Positions 47,041 through 56,850 of a stretch of DNA of 64,000 nt are shown one piece after another. Numbering within the stretch: the first letter of the stretch is position 1; the number at the start of each line of letters is the position of its first letter. The position numbers were made by a program, and so were the translations under genes. This DNA is from Pelistega ratti. Its GTDB lineage: Bacteria > Pseudomonadota > Gammaproteobacteria > Burkholderiales > Burkholderiaceae_B. Below the pieces are notes generated by a model. The model did not search any database, was not told the DNA's origin, and saw only the letters and a list, made by a program, of their open reading frames with translations. The stretch is taken from positions 248,001-312,000 of the forward strand of contig NZ_CP047165.1 in NCBI RefSeq assembly GCF_009833965.1. The letters are read 5' to 3'.

Positions 47041-49317
47041 ATGTTCATCATTAAATTACTTCATTCCTGTCAGAAGTATGTTCTTTTTTCCCTCTTTATT
47101 TTATTAAGTCATATTTTTAGCATAAATGCTTATGCCGAAAGACTTCCTGAATTTTTATCTAAAGTTCCCCCGTCAGAAATTTTCCCCGGTGCAACTAGTT
47201 ATGGTAAGCCCGAAGGTAACCCATTGGTTGCTCGTGTTTTCCAAGAAGATAAACCAGTAGGGTTTGTGTATATCACAACCGATTTAGTAAATACTCGAGG
47301 TTATTCTAGTAAACCAATTGATATGATGATAGGTATTGCTGATGATGGTACGATTAAAGGTGCAAAATTAGTCGAACATCATGAGCCTATCGTATTGATT
47401 GGTATTCCAGAAGAAAAAGTAAATGTATTTATTCAACATTATATTGGCTTAAATTTTGTCAAAAATCCTCCTCAAACAGGTAAAGCACCTGCTGATATTA
47501 TTAGTGGAGCTACTGTTACCTTGATGGTGATTAATGATAGTATTCAACGTTCAGTAAAACGTCTGACACAGCAATATAAGTTGGGTTCGGCAGATGTTGC
47601 TTTATCATCATCTAGTGGTGCTACCGTTGCCACTCAAGAAACAACAGAAAAACGTGTCATCAATGAAGATAAACAAGATATTCTTACATGGGATGAATTA
47701 CTTGCACAAAAAGCCGTGCAAGAGCTTTATCTTTCTGTTGCGGATGTGAACCGTTTATTTGAAGAGTTTGGTGGAGCAGATGCCGCTAAAGTACCTGAAA
47801 AAGGTCCTGATACAGATACCTTTATTCGCTTATATGCCGCAGTTGTGGATCAACCCTCTATCGGTCAAAGCCTATTGGGTAAAATGGGTTGGGAGAATCT
47901 CAAAAAACGTCTAAAACCAGGTCAGCATGCGATGGTTATTATGGGCGATGGGCGTTATTCATTTAAAGGTTCAGGCTATGTTCGTGGCGGTATCTTTGAC
48001 CGGATTGAAGTTATCCAAAATGAAACGAGTTTCCGCTTTATTGATTTGAACCATGAACGCTTACCGAGCTTATCAGCAAAAGGTGCGCCCCGCTATAAAG
48101 AAATAGGTATTTTTGTTTCACCAGAGGATGTTAATTTTAATCCGGCTGAACCGTGGCGATTACAGTTAATGATTCAACGTACGCTTAATGTCAATGATAA
48201 AGCGTTTGTAACGTCTGATTTACACTATACCTTACCAGATGCGTTTGTTAAAGTAGAGAAGAGTGCTACCCCTCCTGCTACTGAACAACCAGCACAGACA
48301 GTTGCTCAAGTTGAACAGCAGCAAGCACAGGTAACAGAAGAAGCCACAGAAGAGGCAAAACCATTATGGCAAATGATTTGGGAAGAAAAACTTGGACAAA
48401 TCATTGTCATTAGTATTGCCTTGATTATCCTTATTGCGGTATTCTTTTTCCAAAATACCTTAACAAGTTATCCTGTCTTTTATAAACGATTCCGTACTAT
48501 TTTCTTACTGTTCAGTGTCGTTTATATTGGTTGGTATGCACAAGCACAACTATCCGTGGTGAATGTATTTACCTTTACCGACTCTTTACGGACAGGCTTT
48601 AGTTGGGAATACTTCCTCATGGATCCTTTAGTATTCATTATGTGGAGTGCTACCGCTATTTCTATCCTATTCTGGAATCGAGGAGCTTTCTGTGGTTGGT
48701 TATGTCCATTTGGTTCTTTACAAGAGTTGCTTAATCAATTGGCACGCAAAATAGGTATCAAGCAAATCAAAGTACCTTATACTGTACAAACACGATTAGC
48801 GGCATTGAAGTATGTCATCTTTATGGGTTTATTTGGGGTTTCTCTCTATTCATTAGGATTAGCCGAAAAATTAGCAGAGGTAGAGCCTTTTAAAACAGCG
48901 ATTATCCTGAAATTTGTTCGTGAATGGTGGTTTGTACTCTTTGCGGTAACATTATTAGTCTTAGGTTTATTTATTGAGCGGTTCTATTGCCGTTATTTAT
49001 GCCCATTGGGTGCAGCATTGGCAATTCCCGCTAAATTAAGAGTATTTGACTGGTTAAGACGCTATAAAATGTGTGGTGATCCTTGTCAGCGTTGTGCGAA
49101 TGACTGTCCTGTACAGGCTATTCATCCCACAGGAGAAATTGATGCAAATGAATGTATTCAATGCTTAAATTGTCAAATGCTTTATCACCATCAAACTAAA
49201 TGTCCGCATTTAGTGCAAAAAAACAAGGTGAGAAACAAAATGGCAGATGCAAAAGCAGCTGCTGAGGAAAAGAAAGTAACTTTAGTAAAAAAAGAAGATC
49301 TTGGTCTTCTTAAATAG
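47041..49317 (+). CDS. nosR: NosR, flavin and iron-sulfur membrane protein for N2O respiration
   Basis: 758 residues from ATG 47041, which opens a signal segment (hydrophobic to about residue 30); a TTG at 46972 lies inside the regulatory box and is rejected. A periplasmic FMN-binding domain has the ApbE attachment motif DIISGAT (T158), then a linker, five to six membrane helices, two CxxxCP motifs (FCGWLCPFG, YCRYLCPLG) and a cytoplasmic double 4Fe-4S region (CGDPCQRCANDCP; CIQCLNC). Needed for nosZ expression and electron transfer to NosZ. First gene of the operon. Confidence 0.95.
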   Translation: MFIIKLLHSCQKYVLFSLFILLSHIFSINAYAERLPEFLSKVPPSEIFPGATSYGKPEGNPLVARVFQEDKPVGFVYITTDLVNTRGYSSKPIDMMIGIADDGTIKGAKLVEHHEPIVLIGIPEEKVNVFIQHYIGLNFVKNPPQTGKAPADIISGATVTLMVINDSIQRSVKRLTQQYKLGSADVALSSSSGATVATQETTEKRVINEDKQDILTWDELLAQKAVQELYLSVADVNRLFEEFGGADAAKVPEKGPDTDTFIRLYAAVVDQPSIGQSLLGKMGWENLKKRLKPGQHAMVIMGDGRYSFKGSGYVRGGIFDRIEVIQNETSFRFIDLNHERLPSLSAKGAPRYKEIGIFVSPEDVNFNPAEPWRLQLMIQRTLNVNDKAFVTSDLHYTLPDAFVKVEKSATPPATEQPAQTVAQVEQQQAQVTEEATEEAKPLWQMIWEEKLGQIIVISIALIILIAVFFFQNTLTSYPVFYKRFRTIFLLFSVVYIGWYAQAQLSVVNVFTFTDSLRTGFSWEYFLMDPLVFIMWSATAISILFWNRGAFCGWLCPFGSLQELLNQLARKIGIKQIKVPYTVQTRLAALKYVIFMGLFGVSLYSLGLAEKLAEVEPFKTAIILKFVREWWFVLFAVTLLVLGLFIERFYCRYLCPLGAALAIPAKLRVFDWLRRYKMCGDPCQRCANDCPVQAIHPTGEIDANECIQCLNCQMLYHHQTKCPHLVQKNKVRNKMADAKAAAEEKKVTLVKKEDLGLLK

Positions 49318-49405
49318 AGAGGTTGAAATGAGGAAATAAATAGGTTGTTTATATTTATATTTCTTGTTTTTATTAAAAATGTTCTTACATTTTAGGAGTG
49401 AAAGT

Positions 49406-51325
49406 ATGAGTAAGAATGATAAAGTGAGCGTAAGCCGTCGCTCGTTTTTAGGTACTGTTGCCGCATCAGGCACAGGTTTGGCAGGGGCTGGATTACTAGG
49501 TTTTACAGCAGGGTCAAATACGGTTGAAGCAGCTAGTGGTGATAATAAACCATTAGACTACGTTGCACCAGGTGAGTTAGACGAGTACTATGCGTTTAAC
49601 TCTGGTGGTCAGTCAGGTGAGCTTCGAATTTTAGGCCTACCTTCTATGCGTGAATTAGTACGTATCCCTGTATTTAACATTTGTAGTGCTACGGGTTGGG
49701 GTATTACTAATGAAAGTCGTAAGATTCTTAATGAAAATCTTACACCTGAAACACGTAAATTCTTAGAAGATACGCATCAAGCCGTATTACCAAATGGTGA
49801 CTTACACCATCCTCATATGTCGTTTGAAGATGGTACTTATGATGGCCGTTATATCTTCGTTAACGATAAAGCGAATAACCGTGTTGCTCGTATTCGTTGT
49901 GATGTAATGAAAACGGATAAAGTGCTTGAAATCCCTAATATTTCTGGTGTACATGGTTTACGTCCACAACGTTATCCTCGTACAGGTTATGTGTTTGCCA
50001 ATGGTGAGCATATTGTACCTATCCCTAACGATGGTAGCGTTTTTGGTGATCCAGTCAAAAATTACTTTGCTGTTTATACTGCTATTGATGGTGATACCAT
50101 GGAAGTGGCTTGGCAAGTAATGGTAGATGGTAACCTTGATAATGGTGATGCTGACTACCAAGGTAAATACTCTTTTGCTACTTGCTATAACTCAGAAAAA
50201 GGTTTAACACTTAGTGGTACGACAGGTAATGAGCAAGACTGGTGCGTAGTTTTCAATATTAAAGCGATTGAAGAGGGTATCAAAGCAGGTGATTATAAAG
50301 AAGTCAATGGTGTCAAAATTGTTGATGGTCGCCATGGTTCTAAATATACTCGTTATGTACCTGTTCCTAACTCACCACATGGATGTAATGCATCTCCAGA
50401 TGGTAACTATATTGCATTAAATGGTAAGTTATCACCAACAGTTACATTGATTGATGTTAGAAGATTAGATGATTTATTTGCTGGCAAAATCAAAGAGCGT
50501 GATGTCGTTGTTGCTGAACCACATCTTGGTTTAGGTCCATTGCATACTGCCTTTGACGGTCGTGGTAATGCCTATACAACATTATTCATTGATAGCCAAT
50601 TAGTTAAATGGAATATTGACAAAGCAATTAGAAAATTTGCGGGTGAAGATGTTGATCCGATTGTTCAAAAAGTGGATGTTCACTATCAACCAGGACATAA
50701 CCATACGACAATGGGTGAAACAAAAGAGGCTGATGGTAAATACCTTGTTTCATTGAACAAATTCTCTAAAGACCGTTTCTTAAACGCAGGTCCTTTAAAA
50801 CCAGAAAATGATCAATTATTTGATATTTCAGGTGATGAAATGAAACTTCTTCATGATGGTCCAAGTTTTGCTGAGCCACATGATATGTTATTGGTGCATT
50901 CATCAAAAGTACATCCTCGCCATGTTTGGGATCGTAATGACAAAATGTGGGAAGATGCACGTAAATGGGCTGAAAAAGACGGTGTTAATTTAGAGAGTGA
51001 TTCTAAAGTTATCCGTGATGGTAATAAAGTTCGTGTTTATATGGTAGCCATTGCGCCTGTTTACGGTGTAACTAATTTTGAAGTGAACGAGGGTGATGAG
51101 GTTACTGTATTTGTAACGAATATGGATACTATTGAAGACCTTACTCATGGCTTTACATTAGAAGGTCATGGTATTGCGATGGAAATTAGTCCACAAGCGA
51201 CTTCATCTGTTACCTTTATTGCACATCGTCCTGGTGTACATTGGTACTATTGCCAATGGTTCTGCCATGCTTTACATATGGAAATGTCAGGACAAATGAA
51301 CGTTATTCCTAAGAAAAAAGCTTAG
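49406..51325 (+). CDS. nosZ: Nitrous oxide reductase NosZ, Tat-exported (clade I type)
   Basis: 639 residues from ATG 49406 with AGGAG (49394-49398) at good spacing. A twin-arginine signal SRRSFLGT (residues 10-17) marks Tat export, as in clade I enzymes. A seven-bladed propeller supplies His ligands of CuZ ([41 protein letters not shown]), and the C-terminal cupredoxin binds CuA through [17 protein letters not shown]. Reduces N2O to N2 in the periplasm, the last step of denitrification. All ligand motifs are intact. Confidence 0.97.
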   Translation: MSKNDKVSVSRRSFLGTVAASGTGLAGAGLLGFTAGSNTVEAASGDNKPLDYVAPGELDEYYAFNSGGQSGELRILGLPSMRELVRIPVFNICSATGWGITNESRKILNENLTPETRKFLEDTHQAVLPNGDLHHPHMSFEDGTYDGRYIFVNDKANNRVARIRCDVMKTDKVLEIPNISGVHGLRPQRYPRTGYVFANGEHIVPIPNDGSVFGDPVKNYFAVYTAIDGDTMEVAWQVMVDGNLDNGDADYQGKYSFATCYNSEKGLTLSGTTGNEQDWCVVFNIKAIEEGIKAGDYKEVNGVKIVDGRHGSKYTRYVPVPNSPHGCNASPDGNYIALNGKLSPTVTLIDVRRLDDLFAGKIKERDVVVAEPHLGLGPLHTAFDGRGNAYTTLFIDSQLVKWNIDKAIRKFAGEDVDPIVQKVDVHYQPGHNHTTMGETKEADGKYLVSLNKFSKDRFLNAGPLKPENDQLFDISGDEMKLLHDGPSFAEPHDMLLVHSSKVHPRHVWDRNDKMWEDARKWAEKDGVNLESDSKVIRDGNKVRVYMVAIAPVYGVTNFEVNEGDEVTVFVTNMDTIEDLTHGFTLEGHGIAMEISPQATSSVTFIAHRPGVHWYYCQWFCHALHMEMSGQMNVIPKKKA

Positions 51326-51340
51326 AGTTATTAATGTTGT

Positions 51341-52624
51341 ATGAGGAACGTTAATTTTCCAAAATACATACTACCCAGTGTGATACTGGGTAGTATCGCT
51401 TCAATTGCTTCTGCTGAGGTGATCCATGTACAACCAACAGATAATCTGCAACTTGTCATTGATCAAGCCAGTAGTGGTGATGTATTAGTATTATCTTCTG
51501 GTACTTATCGGGGTCAGTTTGTTATTAATAAACCTTTAACCTTGACGGGTCCAGAGGATAGAAGCGCTATTTTAGAGGGTCAAAGACAAGGACGCACATT
51601 ATTTGTAGATGCAGAAGATGTGGTTGTTCGACATTTGACCGTTACGCAATCGGGTATGAATCTCCCCCAAATGGATGCGGGTATTTTTCTGAATAATACC
51701 GCAACCAGAGCCTTGATTGAGCAAAATGATTTGCTTGATAATTTAATGGGTGTTTATATATGGGGGACACAAGATGCCATCGTTCAACATAATCGCATTG
51801 TTGGGAATAATGAGTTTCGTGTTAATGAACGAGGAAATGGTGTTTCGGTTTGGAATGCACCAGGGTCAAAAGTGCTTGAAAATGATATTTCTCTAGGAAG
51901 AGATGGTATCTTTTCTAATAATAGTAGCCATAATGTTTTCAAAGGAAATACGTTTACTAACTTACGATATGGTGTGCATTATATGTACACAAATGATAGT
52001 GAGGTCAGTGAGAATATTTCGGTTGATAATGAGATCGGCTATGCATTGATGTTCTCTGATCGCCTTAAAGTGACAAATAATATTGCCGTAAGAAGTAAAG
52101 CCCAAGGTATTATGGTGAACTATACTAACCATTCGATTATTGTGGGTAATCAAGTGGCTAGGGCGGAGAAGTGTTTATTTGCCTATAATGCCAATATGAA
52201 TACTATCCGTAATAACTATTTCAGACAATGTGATATGGGTATTCACTATACGGCAGCAGGTCAAGGTAATCATATATCGGGTAATGCTTTTGTAGATAAT
52301 CAAAATCAAGTGAAGTACGTTGGTACTCGGTATATGGAATGGTCTCATGAGCAGAAAGGGAATTACTGGAGTGATAATAGTGCCTTTGACTTAAATGCTG
52401 ATGGTATTGCTGATACGGCTTATCGTCCTAATGGGATTATTGATCAAGTGGTCTGGAGAGCGCCTGCTGCCCGATTATTATTGAATAGTCCTGCGGTCAG
52501 TATAGTGAAATGGGCTCAAACACAATTTCCAGCGATTCTTCCCGGTGGGATTATTGATAGCTATCCATTGATGGGTATTCCAGCCGAGATAGATTTACGA
52601 AAGATAAAGGAACTTTATGAGTAA
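51341..52624 (+). CDS. nosD: NosD, periplasmic beta-helix protein for CuZ assembly
   Basis: 427 residues with a signal peptide (cut near IASA). Right-handed beta-helix (CASH/NosD repeats): many N-x-I/F-x-x-N units such as LIEQNDLLDNLMGVYIWG, NVFKGNTFTNLRYGVHYMYT and NYFRQCDMGIHY; the family's GNYWSDN signature lies near the C-terminus. Works with NosFY to provide sulfur for the CuZ cluster. The end overlaps nosF by eight bases. Confidence 0.95.
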   Translation: MRNVNFPKYILPSVILGSIASIASAEVIHVQPTDNLQLVIDQASSGDVLVLSSGTYRGQFVINKPLTLTGPEDRSAILEGQRQGRTLFVDAEDVVVRHLTVTQSGMNLPQMDAGIFLNNTATRALIEQNDLLDNLMGVYIWGTQDAIVQHNRIVGNNEFRVNERGNGVSVWNAPGSKVLENDISLGRDGIFSNNSSHNVFKGNTFTNLRYGVHYMYTNDSEVSENISVDNEIGYALMFSDRLKVTNNIAVRSKAQGIMVNYTNHSIIVGNQVARAEKCLFAYNANMNTIRNNYFRQCDMGIHYTAAGQGNHISGNAFVDNQNQVKYVGTRYMEWSHEQKGNYWSDNSAFDLNADGIADTAYRPNGIIDQVVWRAPAARLLLNSPAVSIVKWAQTQFPAILPGGIIDSYPLMGIPAEIDLRKIKELYE

Positions 52625-53513
52625 AGAAGCTTATATTGTACTCAAAAACATCAGCAAAACATTTAAACAAATGCAAGCCTTAAAAGAGGTTGATTTAAGT
52701 TTATATGCAGGTGAATGTGTCGGTTTAGTAGGACATAATGGTGCTGGTAAAAGTACACTCATTAAGTTAATTTTAGGCTTAATTCAGCCGACAGAAGGAA
52801 GTATTCAGCTATTTAATCAAGACTTTTCACTTAAAAATGCAAGTGAGTTACGTCGTCAAATTGGTTATTTGCCTGAAACTGTTGCCTTGCATGGCGCATT
52901 AACGGGAGAAGAAACCTTAAATTTCTATGCGAGATTAAAAGGTGTTCCGTTAGAAGATAACCCGTCTTTATTAGCAAGAGTAGGTATTGCTCAAGCCGCT
53001 AATCGAAGAGTAGGGACATATTCTAAGGGTATGAGACAGCGTTTAGCCTTAGCACAAGCCTTACTGGGTGAACCTAAAGTCTTATTATTTGATGAGCCAA
53101 CAACTGGGTTAGATCCAGCCTCTCGACAAATGTTTTATGACATTGTAGGTGAATTAAAAGCCAAAGGAACGACTATCTTATTGAGTACGCACGCACTGGC
53201 AGAGCTAGAAGGATATGCGGATAGAATTGTCGTGATGAAAAATGGCGTGAAATTAGCGGATGGAACGTTGAAAACGCTTCAGTCACAAAGTGGTTTACCA
53301 GAGCGAATAGAGGTTAAATTTAAATCAGCAACAAATCTACCATCTCATTGGGAAAAAATTGGTGAAAATGCGTATAGTACGCAGAGCCTTGGTGATCAAA
53401 AAATTACCTTACTAAAAGAGTTAGGTGATTTAGATCTATTAGCATCGCTTGATATTTATACACCAAGTTTAGATGAAATGTATATGCATATGCTGAAAAG
53501 AGAGGATATATGA
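52617..53513 (+). CDS. nosF: NosF, ABC transporter ATPase for CuZ maturation
   Basis: 298 residues. Walker A GHNGAGKSTLIKL, signature YSKGMRQRLALAQAL (Ser at first position replaced by the NosF-typical YSKGMRQR), Walker B VLLFDEPTTGLDP and the H-loop STHALAEL. Overlaps nosD upstream and nosY downstream (ATGA), so the trio is translationally coupled. Energises the NosDFY complex. Confidence 0.95.
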   Translation: MSKEAYIVLKNISKTFKQMQALKEVDLSLYAGECVGLVGHNGAGKSTLIKLILGLIQPTEGSIQLFNQDFSLKNASELRRQIGYLPETVALHGALTGEETLNFYARLKGVPLEDNPSLLARVGIAQAANRRVGTYSKGMRQRLALAQALLGEPKVLLFDEPTTGLDPASRQMFYDIVGELKAKGTTILLSTHALAELEGYADRIVVMKNGVKLADGTLKTLQSQSGLPERIEVKFKSATNLPSHWEKIGENAYSTQSLGDQKITLLKELGDLDLLASLDIYTPSLDEMYMHMLKREDI

Positions 53514-54343
53514 GTCCTATTATTATTGTCATGCAAAAAGAAATTAAAGATAGTTTGCGTAATCGCTGGGTGATGGCAGCTACTTTATTATTGGCACTTT
53601 TAGCCCTTTCTTTAGGTTTTCTAGGTAGTTCTCCGACTGGACAAGAGGTAAAAGCAGATTTATTAACGGTAACAGTCGTTAGTTTATCCAGTTTATCTAT
53701 ATTCCTTGTCCCTTTGATTGCTATGTTACTATCTCATGATGCTTTAATTGGTGAAATAGAGCGAGGAACAATGGCATTACTCCTTAGTTATCCTATATCC
53801 AGAACGCAAGTGTTAGCAGGAAAGTTTTTAGGGCATGTTGTCGTGTTACTATTAGCTGTTACCTTGGGTTATGGTTTAGCCGGTTTAGCCTTACAACTCT
53901 CTGCAGGAATATTGAGTTTACAAGGATGGAAACCTTTAGGCTTGTTAATTCTAGCGAGCATTTTATTAGGTGCTTCTTTTCTTTCAATGGGATATGTAAT
54001 CAGTGCCTATGTAAAAGAAAGAGGAACAGCAGCAGGGATTGCTATTGCGGTATGGTTGTTCTTTGTTGTTATTTTTGATATGGCAGTGTTGGGTATATTA
54101 GTTGCTGATACGCAGCAAAATATAACAGCTGGAATGGTAGAATATATTTTATTATTTAATCCTGCTGATATTTATCGTCTATTGAATCTAACAGGCTATG
54201 AAAATACAGCAATGTATGCAGGTATGGCAGGGTTAAGCAATCAATTATCACTGTCAAAAGAGATCTTATTTTTAATGCAATGGGTATGGATTATCGTACC
54301 GTTTATCTTGGCGATTTTAATCTTTAGGAGACGTCAGTTATGA
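53510..54343 (+). CDS. nosY: NosY, ABC transporter permease for CuZ maturation
   Basis: 277 residues, six membrane segments. Begins IIIVMQKEIKDSLRNRWVMA, and includes LLSHDALIGEIERGTMALLLSYPISR (read in parts; coupling helix) and LLFNPADIYRLLNLTG, characteristic of NosY. Four-base overlaps with nosF and nosL. Membrane partner of NosF and NosD. Confidence 0.95.
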   Translation: MSPIIIVMQKEIKDSLRNRWVMAATLLLALLALSLGFLGSSPTGQEVKADLLTVTVVSLSSLSIFLVPLIAMLLSHDALIGEIERGTMALLLSYPISRTQVLAGKFLGHVVVLLLAVTLGYGLAGLALQLSAGILSLQGWKPLGLLILASILLGASFLSMGYVISAYVKERGTAAGIAIAVWLFFVVIFDMAVLGILVADTQQNITAGMVEYILLFNPADIYRLLNLTGYENTAMYAGMAGLSNQLSLSKEILFLMQWVWIIVPFILAILIFRRRQL

Positions 54344-55005
54344 AGAAATTTTTGATAATATTAAGTATATTATTAGCGGCTTGCAGTCAGCAAGAACAGG
54401 ATGTTACACCACCGACTGCTCAATTAATTGATGGCGATTCTATTGGTCATTATTGCTCAATGAACTTAGATGAGCATATTGGGCCTAAGGCACAATTATT
54501 TATTAAATCGCGAATGGATAAACCCTATTGGTTCTCTACTGTTAAGCAAATGTTTGTCTTCCGTGTACTACCAGAAGAGCCCAAGGATATAGTGGCTATT
54601 TATGTAACGGATATGTCAAATGTGACTGACTGGAGTAACCCAACGGCTGATGAAAATTGGATTGATGCTTATCAAGCCTATTATGTAATTAAGAGTAATT
54701 TTATCGGTGGTATGGGAACAGAAGATGCCTTACCTTTCTCTGATTTAAGTAAAGCACAAGCATTTGTGGCTAAAAATGGTGGTGAAATTAAAAAATTAGA
54801 TGAATTAGATGAAGCGTATATTTTTGATGGAGGGGCAAGTGAAGCACCTTCTTTCTCGCAACATCATTCTTCACATGATGGACATGGAAATCATGGTGCT
54901 CATCAATCACATGATATGAGTAATATGACATCATCTTCGCATAATCATCAGAATGCACATGATATGCAAAATAATGATCAGCCATCTCATGATAATCATC
55001 ATTAA
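54340..55005 (+). CDS. nosL: NosL copper chaperone with an unusual His-rich tail
   Basis: 221 residues. Lipobox LLAAC (Cys15), then the NosL copper site in HYCSMNLDEHIGPKAQLF (C-x-M and the downstream His) and a TDWSNP/WIDAYQAYYV core ending near residue 165. The last 51 residues (171-221) hold 13 His and several Met, including HHSSHDGHGNHGAHQSHDM, well beyond the normal end of NosL (about 170-190 residues). The tail looks like a metal-buffering extension (inference). Delivers Cu(I) to apo-NosZ. Overlaps nosY by four bases. Confidence 0.92.
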   Translation: MKKFLIILSILLAACSQQEQDVTPPTAQLIDGDSIGHYCSMNLDEHIGPKAQLFIKSRMDKPYWFSTVKQMFVFRVLPEEPKDIVAIYVTDMSNVTDWSNPTADENWIDAYQAYYVIKSNFIGGMGTEDALPFSDLSKAQAFVAKNGGEIKKLDELDEAYIFDGGASEAPSFSQHHSSHDGHGNHGAHQSHDMSNMTSSSHNHQNAHDMQNNDQPSHDNHH

Positions 55006-55117
55006 TCCTATCGTGTGATGACTACGGCTTTAGTGTATTTAATATTTTAAGGATGATTTACTTACTATATTAATGCACTAGAGCGGTCCAATAAGTAAAA
55101 AACTAAAGGAAAATAGT

Positions 55118-56086
55118 GTGAAATATTGGTTGTTCTGCCTAAAACTGAGTATTATATTTTTAATGACAAGTAGTTGGGCAAAACCAGTAGAACCGGTTAT
55201 TTGGCAAGGAATGGCATTAGGGGCTGCAGCTGACATTCGTTTTTTTGATGTTTCCCAAGAAAAAGTTGATCAGCTCATGCCAACAATAGAAAAAGAAATA
55301 GAACGGTTAGAGCATATTTTTAGCTTATATCAAGAAAAAAGTGTGTTAAATGAACTTAATCAAAAAGGTTTTTTAGCTTATCCTCCTGCAGATTTACTCA
55401 CTGTGCTTTCGCAAAGTCAATACGTTTATCGACTTACAAAGGGGAAATTTGATCCTAGCATACAAGTTTTATGGAAGGTATATGCAGAAGCCTTGGAAAA
55501 AAATCCTCGCCACTTACAGCCACCCTCAAAAGAAGTGATACAGCAAACATTAAATCTTGTTGATTTTTCGGCGGTAGAGTTTAATGAAAATTATATTAAA
55601 TACCATAAACAAGGTTTAGCCTTGAGTTTAAATGCAATTGCTCAAGGTTATATTACGGATAAAGTAACGGATATTATTCGACAAGCTGGTATTAAGCGAG
55701 CCTTAATTAATGTGGGAGAAATTCGAGGATTAGATAGTGAGCAAAAAGGAGAATGGCAAGTAGGGATTAAAAATCCAATGGATCAAGAGAGTATTTTTTT
55801 TACAATCCCTTTACAAAATGGAGGAGTATCTACTTCAGGGGGGTATGGAACAGTTTTTGATCAGCAAGGGCAATTTACCCATTTATTTAATCCCAAAACA
55901 GGTGATAATAAAGATACCTATCAAAGCGTAACGGTAGTAGCACCCACAGCAAGTTTGGCAGATGCCTTATCAACAGCTTTTGCCGTTAGTTCATTAGATG
56001 AAATAAAAGCTGTTCTTCAAACATTACCTGAACTAAAAGTTTGGGTAGTTGATTATCAAGGTAAGGTACTTTTTAAAAAAGAATAG
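55118..56086 (+). CDS. apbE: ApbE/NosX, FAD:protein FMN transferase
   Basis: 322 residues from a GTG with AAAGGA upstream. A hydrophobic N-terminus serves as signal peptide (cut near SSWA). ApbE features: MALGAAADIRFF, ERLEHIFSLYQEKSVLNELN (read in parts), LVDFSAVEFNENYI, NAIAQGYITDKV, ALINVGEIRGL, GGVSTSGGYGTVFD, HLFNPKTGD and VVAPTASLADALSTAFAV (substrate and Mg sites). It attaches FMN to Thr158 of NosR in the periplasm. Last gene of the nos operon, 112 bases after nosL. Confidence 0.93.
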   Translation: MKYWLFCLKLSIIFLMTSSWAKPVEPVIWQGMALGAAADIRFFDVSQEKVDQLMPTIEKEIERLEHIFSLYQEKSVLNELNQKGFLAYPPADLLTVLSQSQYVYRLTKGKFDPSIQVLWKVYAEALEKNPRHLQPPSKEVIQQTLNLVDFSAVEFNENYIKYHKQGLALSLNAIAQGYITDKVTDIIRQAGIKRALINVGEIRGLDSEQKGEWQVGIKNPMDQESIFFTIPLQNGGVSTSGGYGTVFDQQGQFTHLFNPKTGDNKDTYQSVTVVAPTASLADALSTAFAVSSLDEIKAVLQTLPELKVWVVDYQGKVLFKKE

Positions 56087-56175
56087 TTAGCCTAAATAGG
56101 TAGGTTCAGTATAATAAGTTGTTATAGTAAGGATTAATCTACTATAGTTTTTTATTAGGATAGAAAGAGAGATAA

Positions 56176-56406
56176 ATGTTTTTAAAGAAATATTGGAAGT
56201 ATCATTTATTTATTATTTTTATTCTATTTAGTTTTACACTTTTTGATCGGTATGTAGATGCTTATCCACTCCCTATCTTTAAAGTTTTATCTAAAGCGTA
56301 TTTTTAGGATAGTGTTATTGTTTATAGTGGTATTTATATAGTATCTGTTTTATTTATTAGTTTTTTAGTATTTTTATTGAAAAGCTTTTATAAAAATAAG
56401 ACATAA
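56176..56406 (+). pseudogene. Small two-helix membrane protein interrupted by an in-frame TAG
   Basis: From ATG 56176 (GAGAG upstream) the frame encodes 43 residues (MFLKKYWKYHLFIIFILFSF, then TLFDRYVDAYPLPIFKVLSK) and meets TAG at 56305-56307. The same frame continues for 32 codons with a second hydrophobic helix (IYIVSVLFISFLVFLL) and a basic end KSFYKNKT before TAA 56404-56406. The continuity suggests a 76-residue two-helix protein broken by one substitution. I do not recognise the family. Read-through is possible but nothing in the sequence argues for it. Confidence 0.45.
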
Positions 56407-56454
56407 TAGTAGAAATTTTTTCTGAATAGAGTTTTTGTAAAAGAAGGAATTCTA

Positions 56455-56808
56455 ATGAAAAAAATTATATTTTTGCTTTCTAGTTGTTGTTTTGCACAAG
56501 AAAGAGAAGATGCTTTAAATGCTAAAGATTTTATGCTGGGATATTGTTTATCGCTTAACTACGATAAGATTGATAAGAATAATGTGATGAATAATGATAG
56601 TTTTACACTCCTTGATAAATACTCTCCTGATGATTGGGATAAAATTATAAAATTTACTAAGGATAATACAAGTGAGTTTTATAAAGAGACAGTGCATTGA
56701 CATTTTGATAAAAGCGAAGATGAAGAGAACAATATTATTTTTACGTAAGGCATAAAGTTTTATCATTCAGATAAAATGAAAAAATTTATTAAGATGTGTC
56801 GGTACTAG
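56455..56808 (+). pseudogene. Tai4-like immunity protein, copy 1 (decayed)
   Basis: From ATG 56455 the frame encodes 81 residues with a signal peptide (ending SSCCFA) and stops at TGA 56698-56700. The frame continues homologous to copy 2 (57920) up to TAA 56746-56748 and then through GIKFYHSDKMKKFI to TAG 56806-56808. The DFMLGYCLSLNY start and the FYHS-x-K-M-x-K-FI end resemble the T6SS amidase immunity (Tai4) family, whose members are about 110-120 residues; this assignment is from memory of the pattern, so moderate. Relative to copy 2 it has an extra stop (TTA to TGA) and lost two Leu codons in the signal. Confidence 0.5.
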
Positions 56809-56850
56809 ATTGTGATCATAAACGATAGATATGAGTAACGAGAAAGAAAA

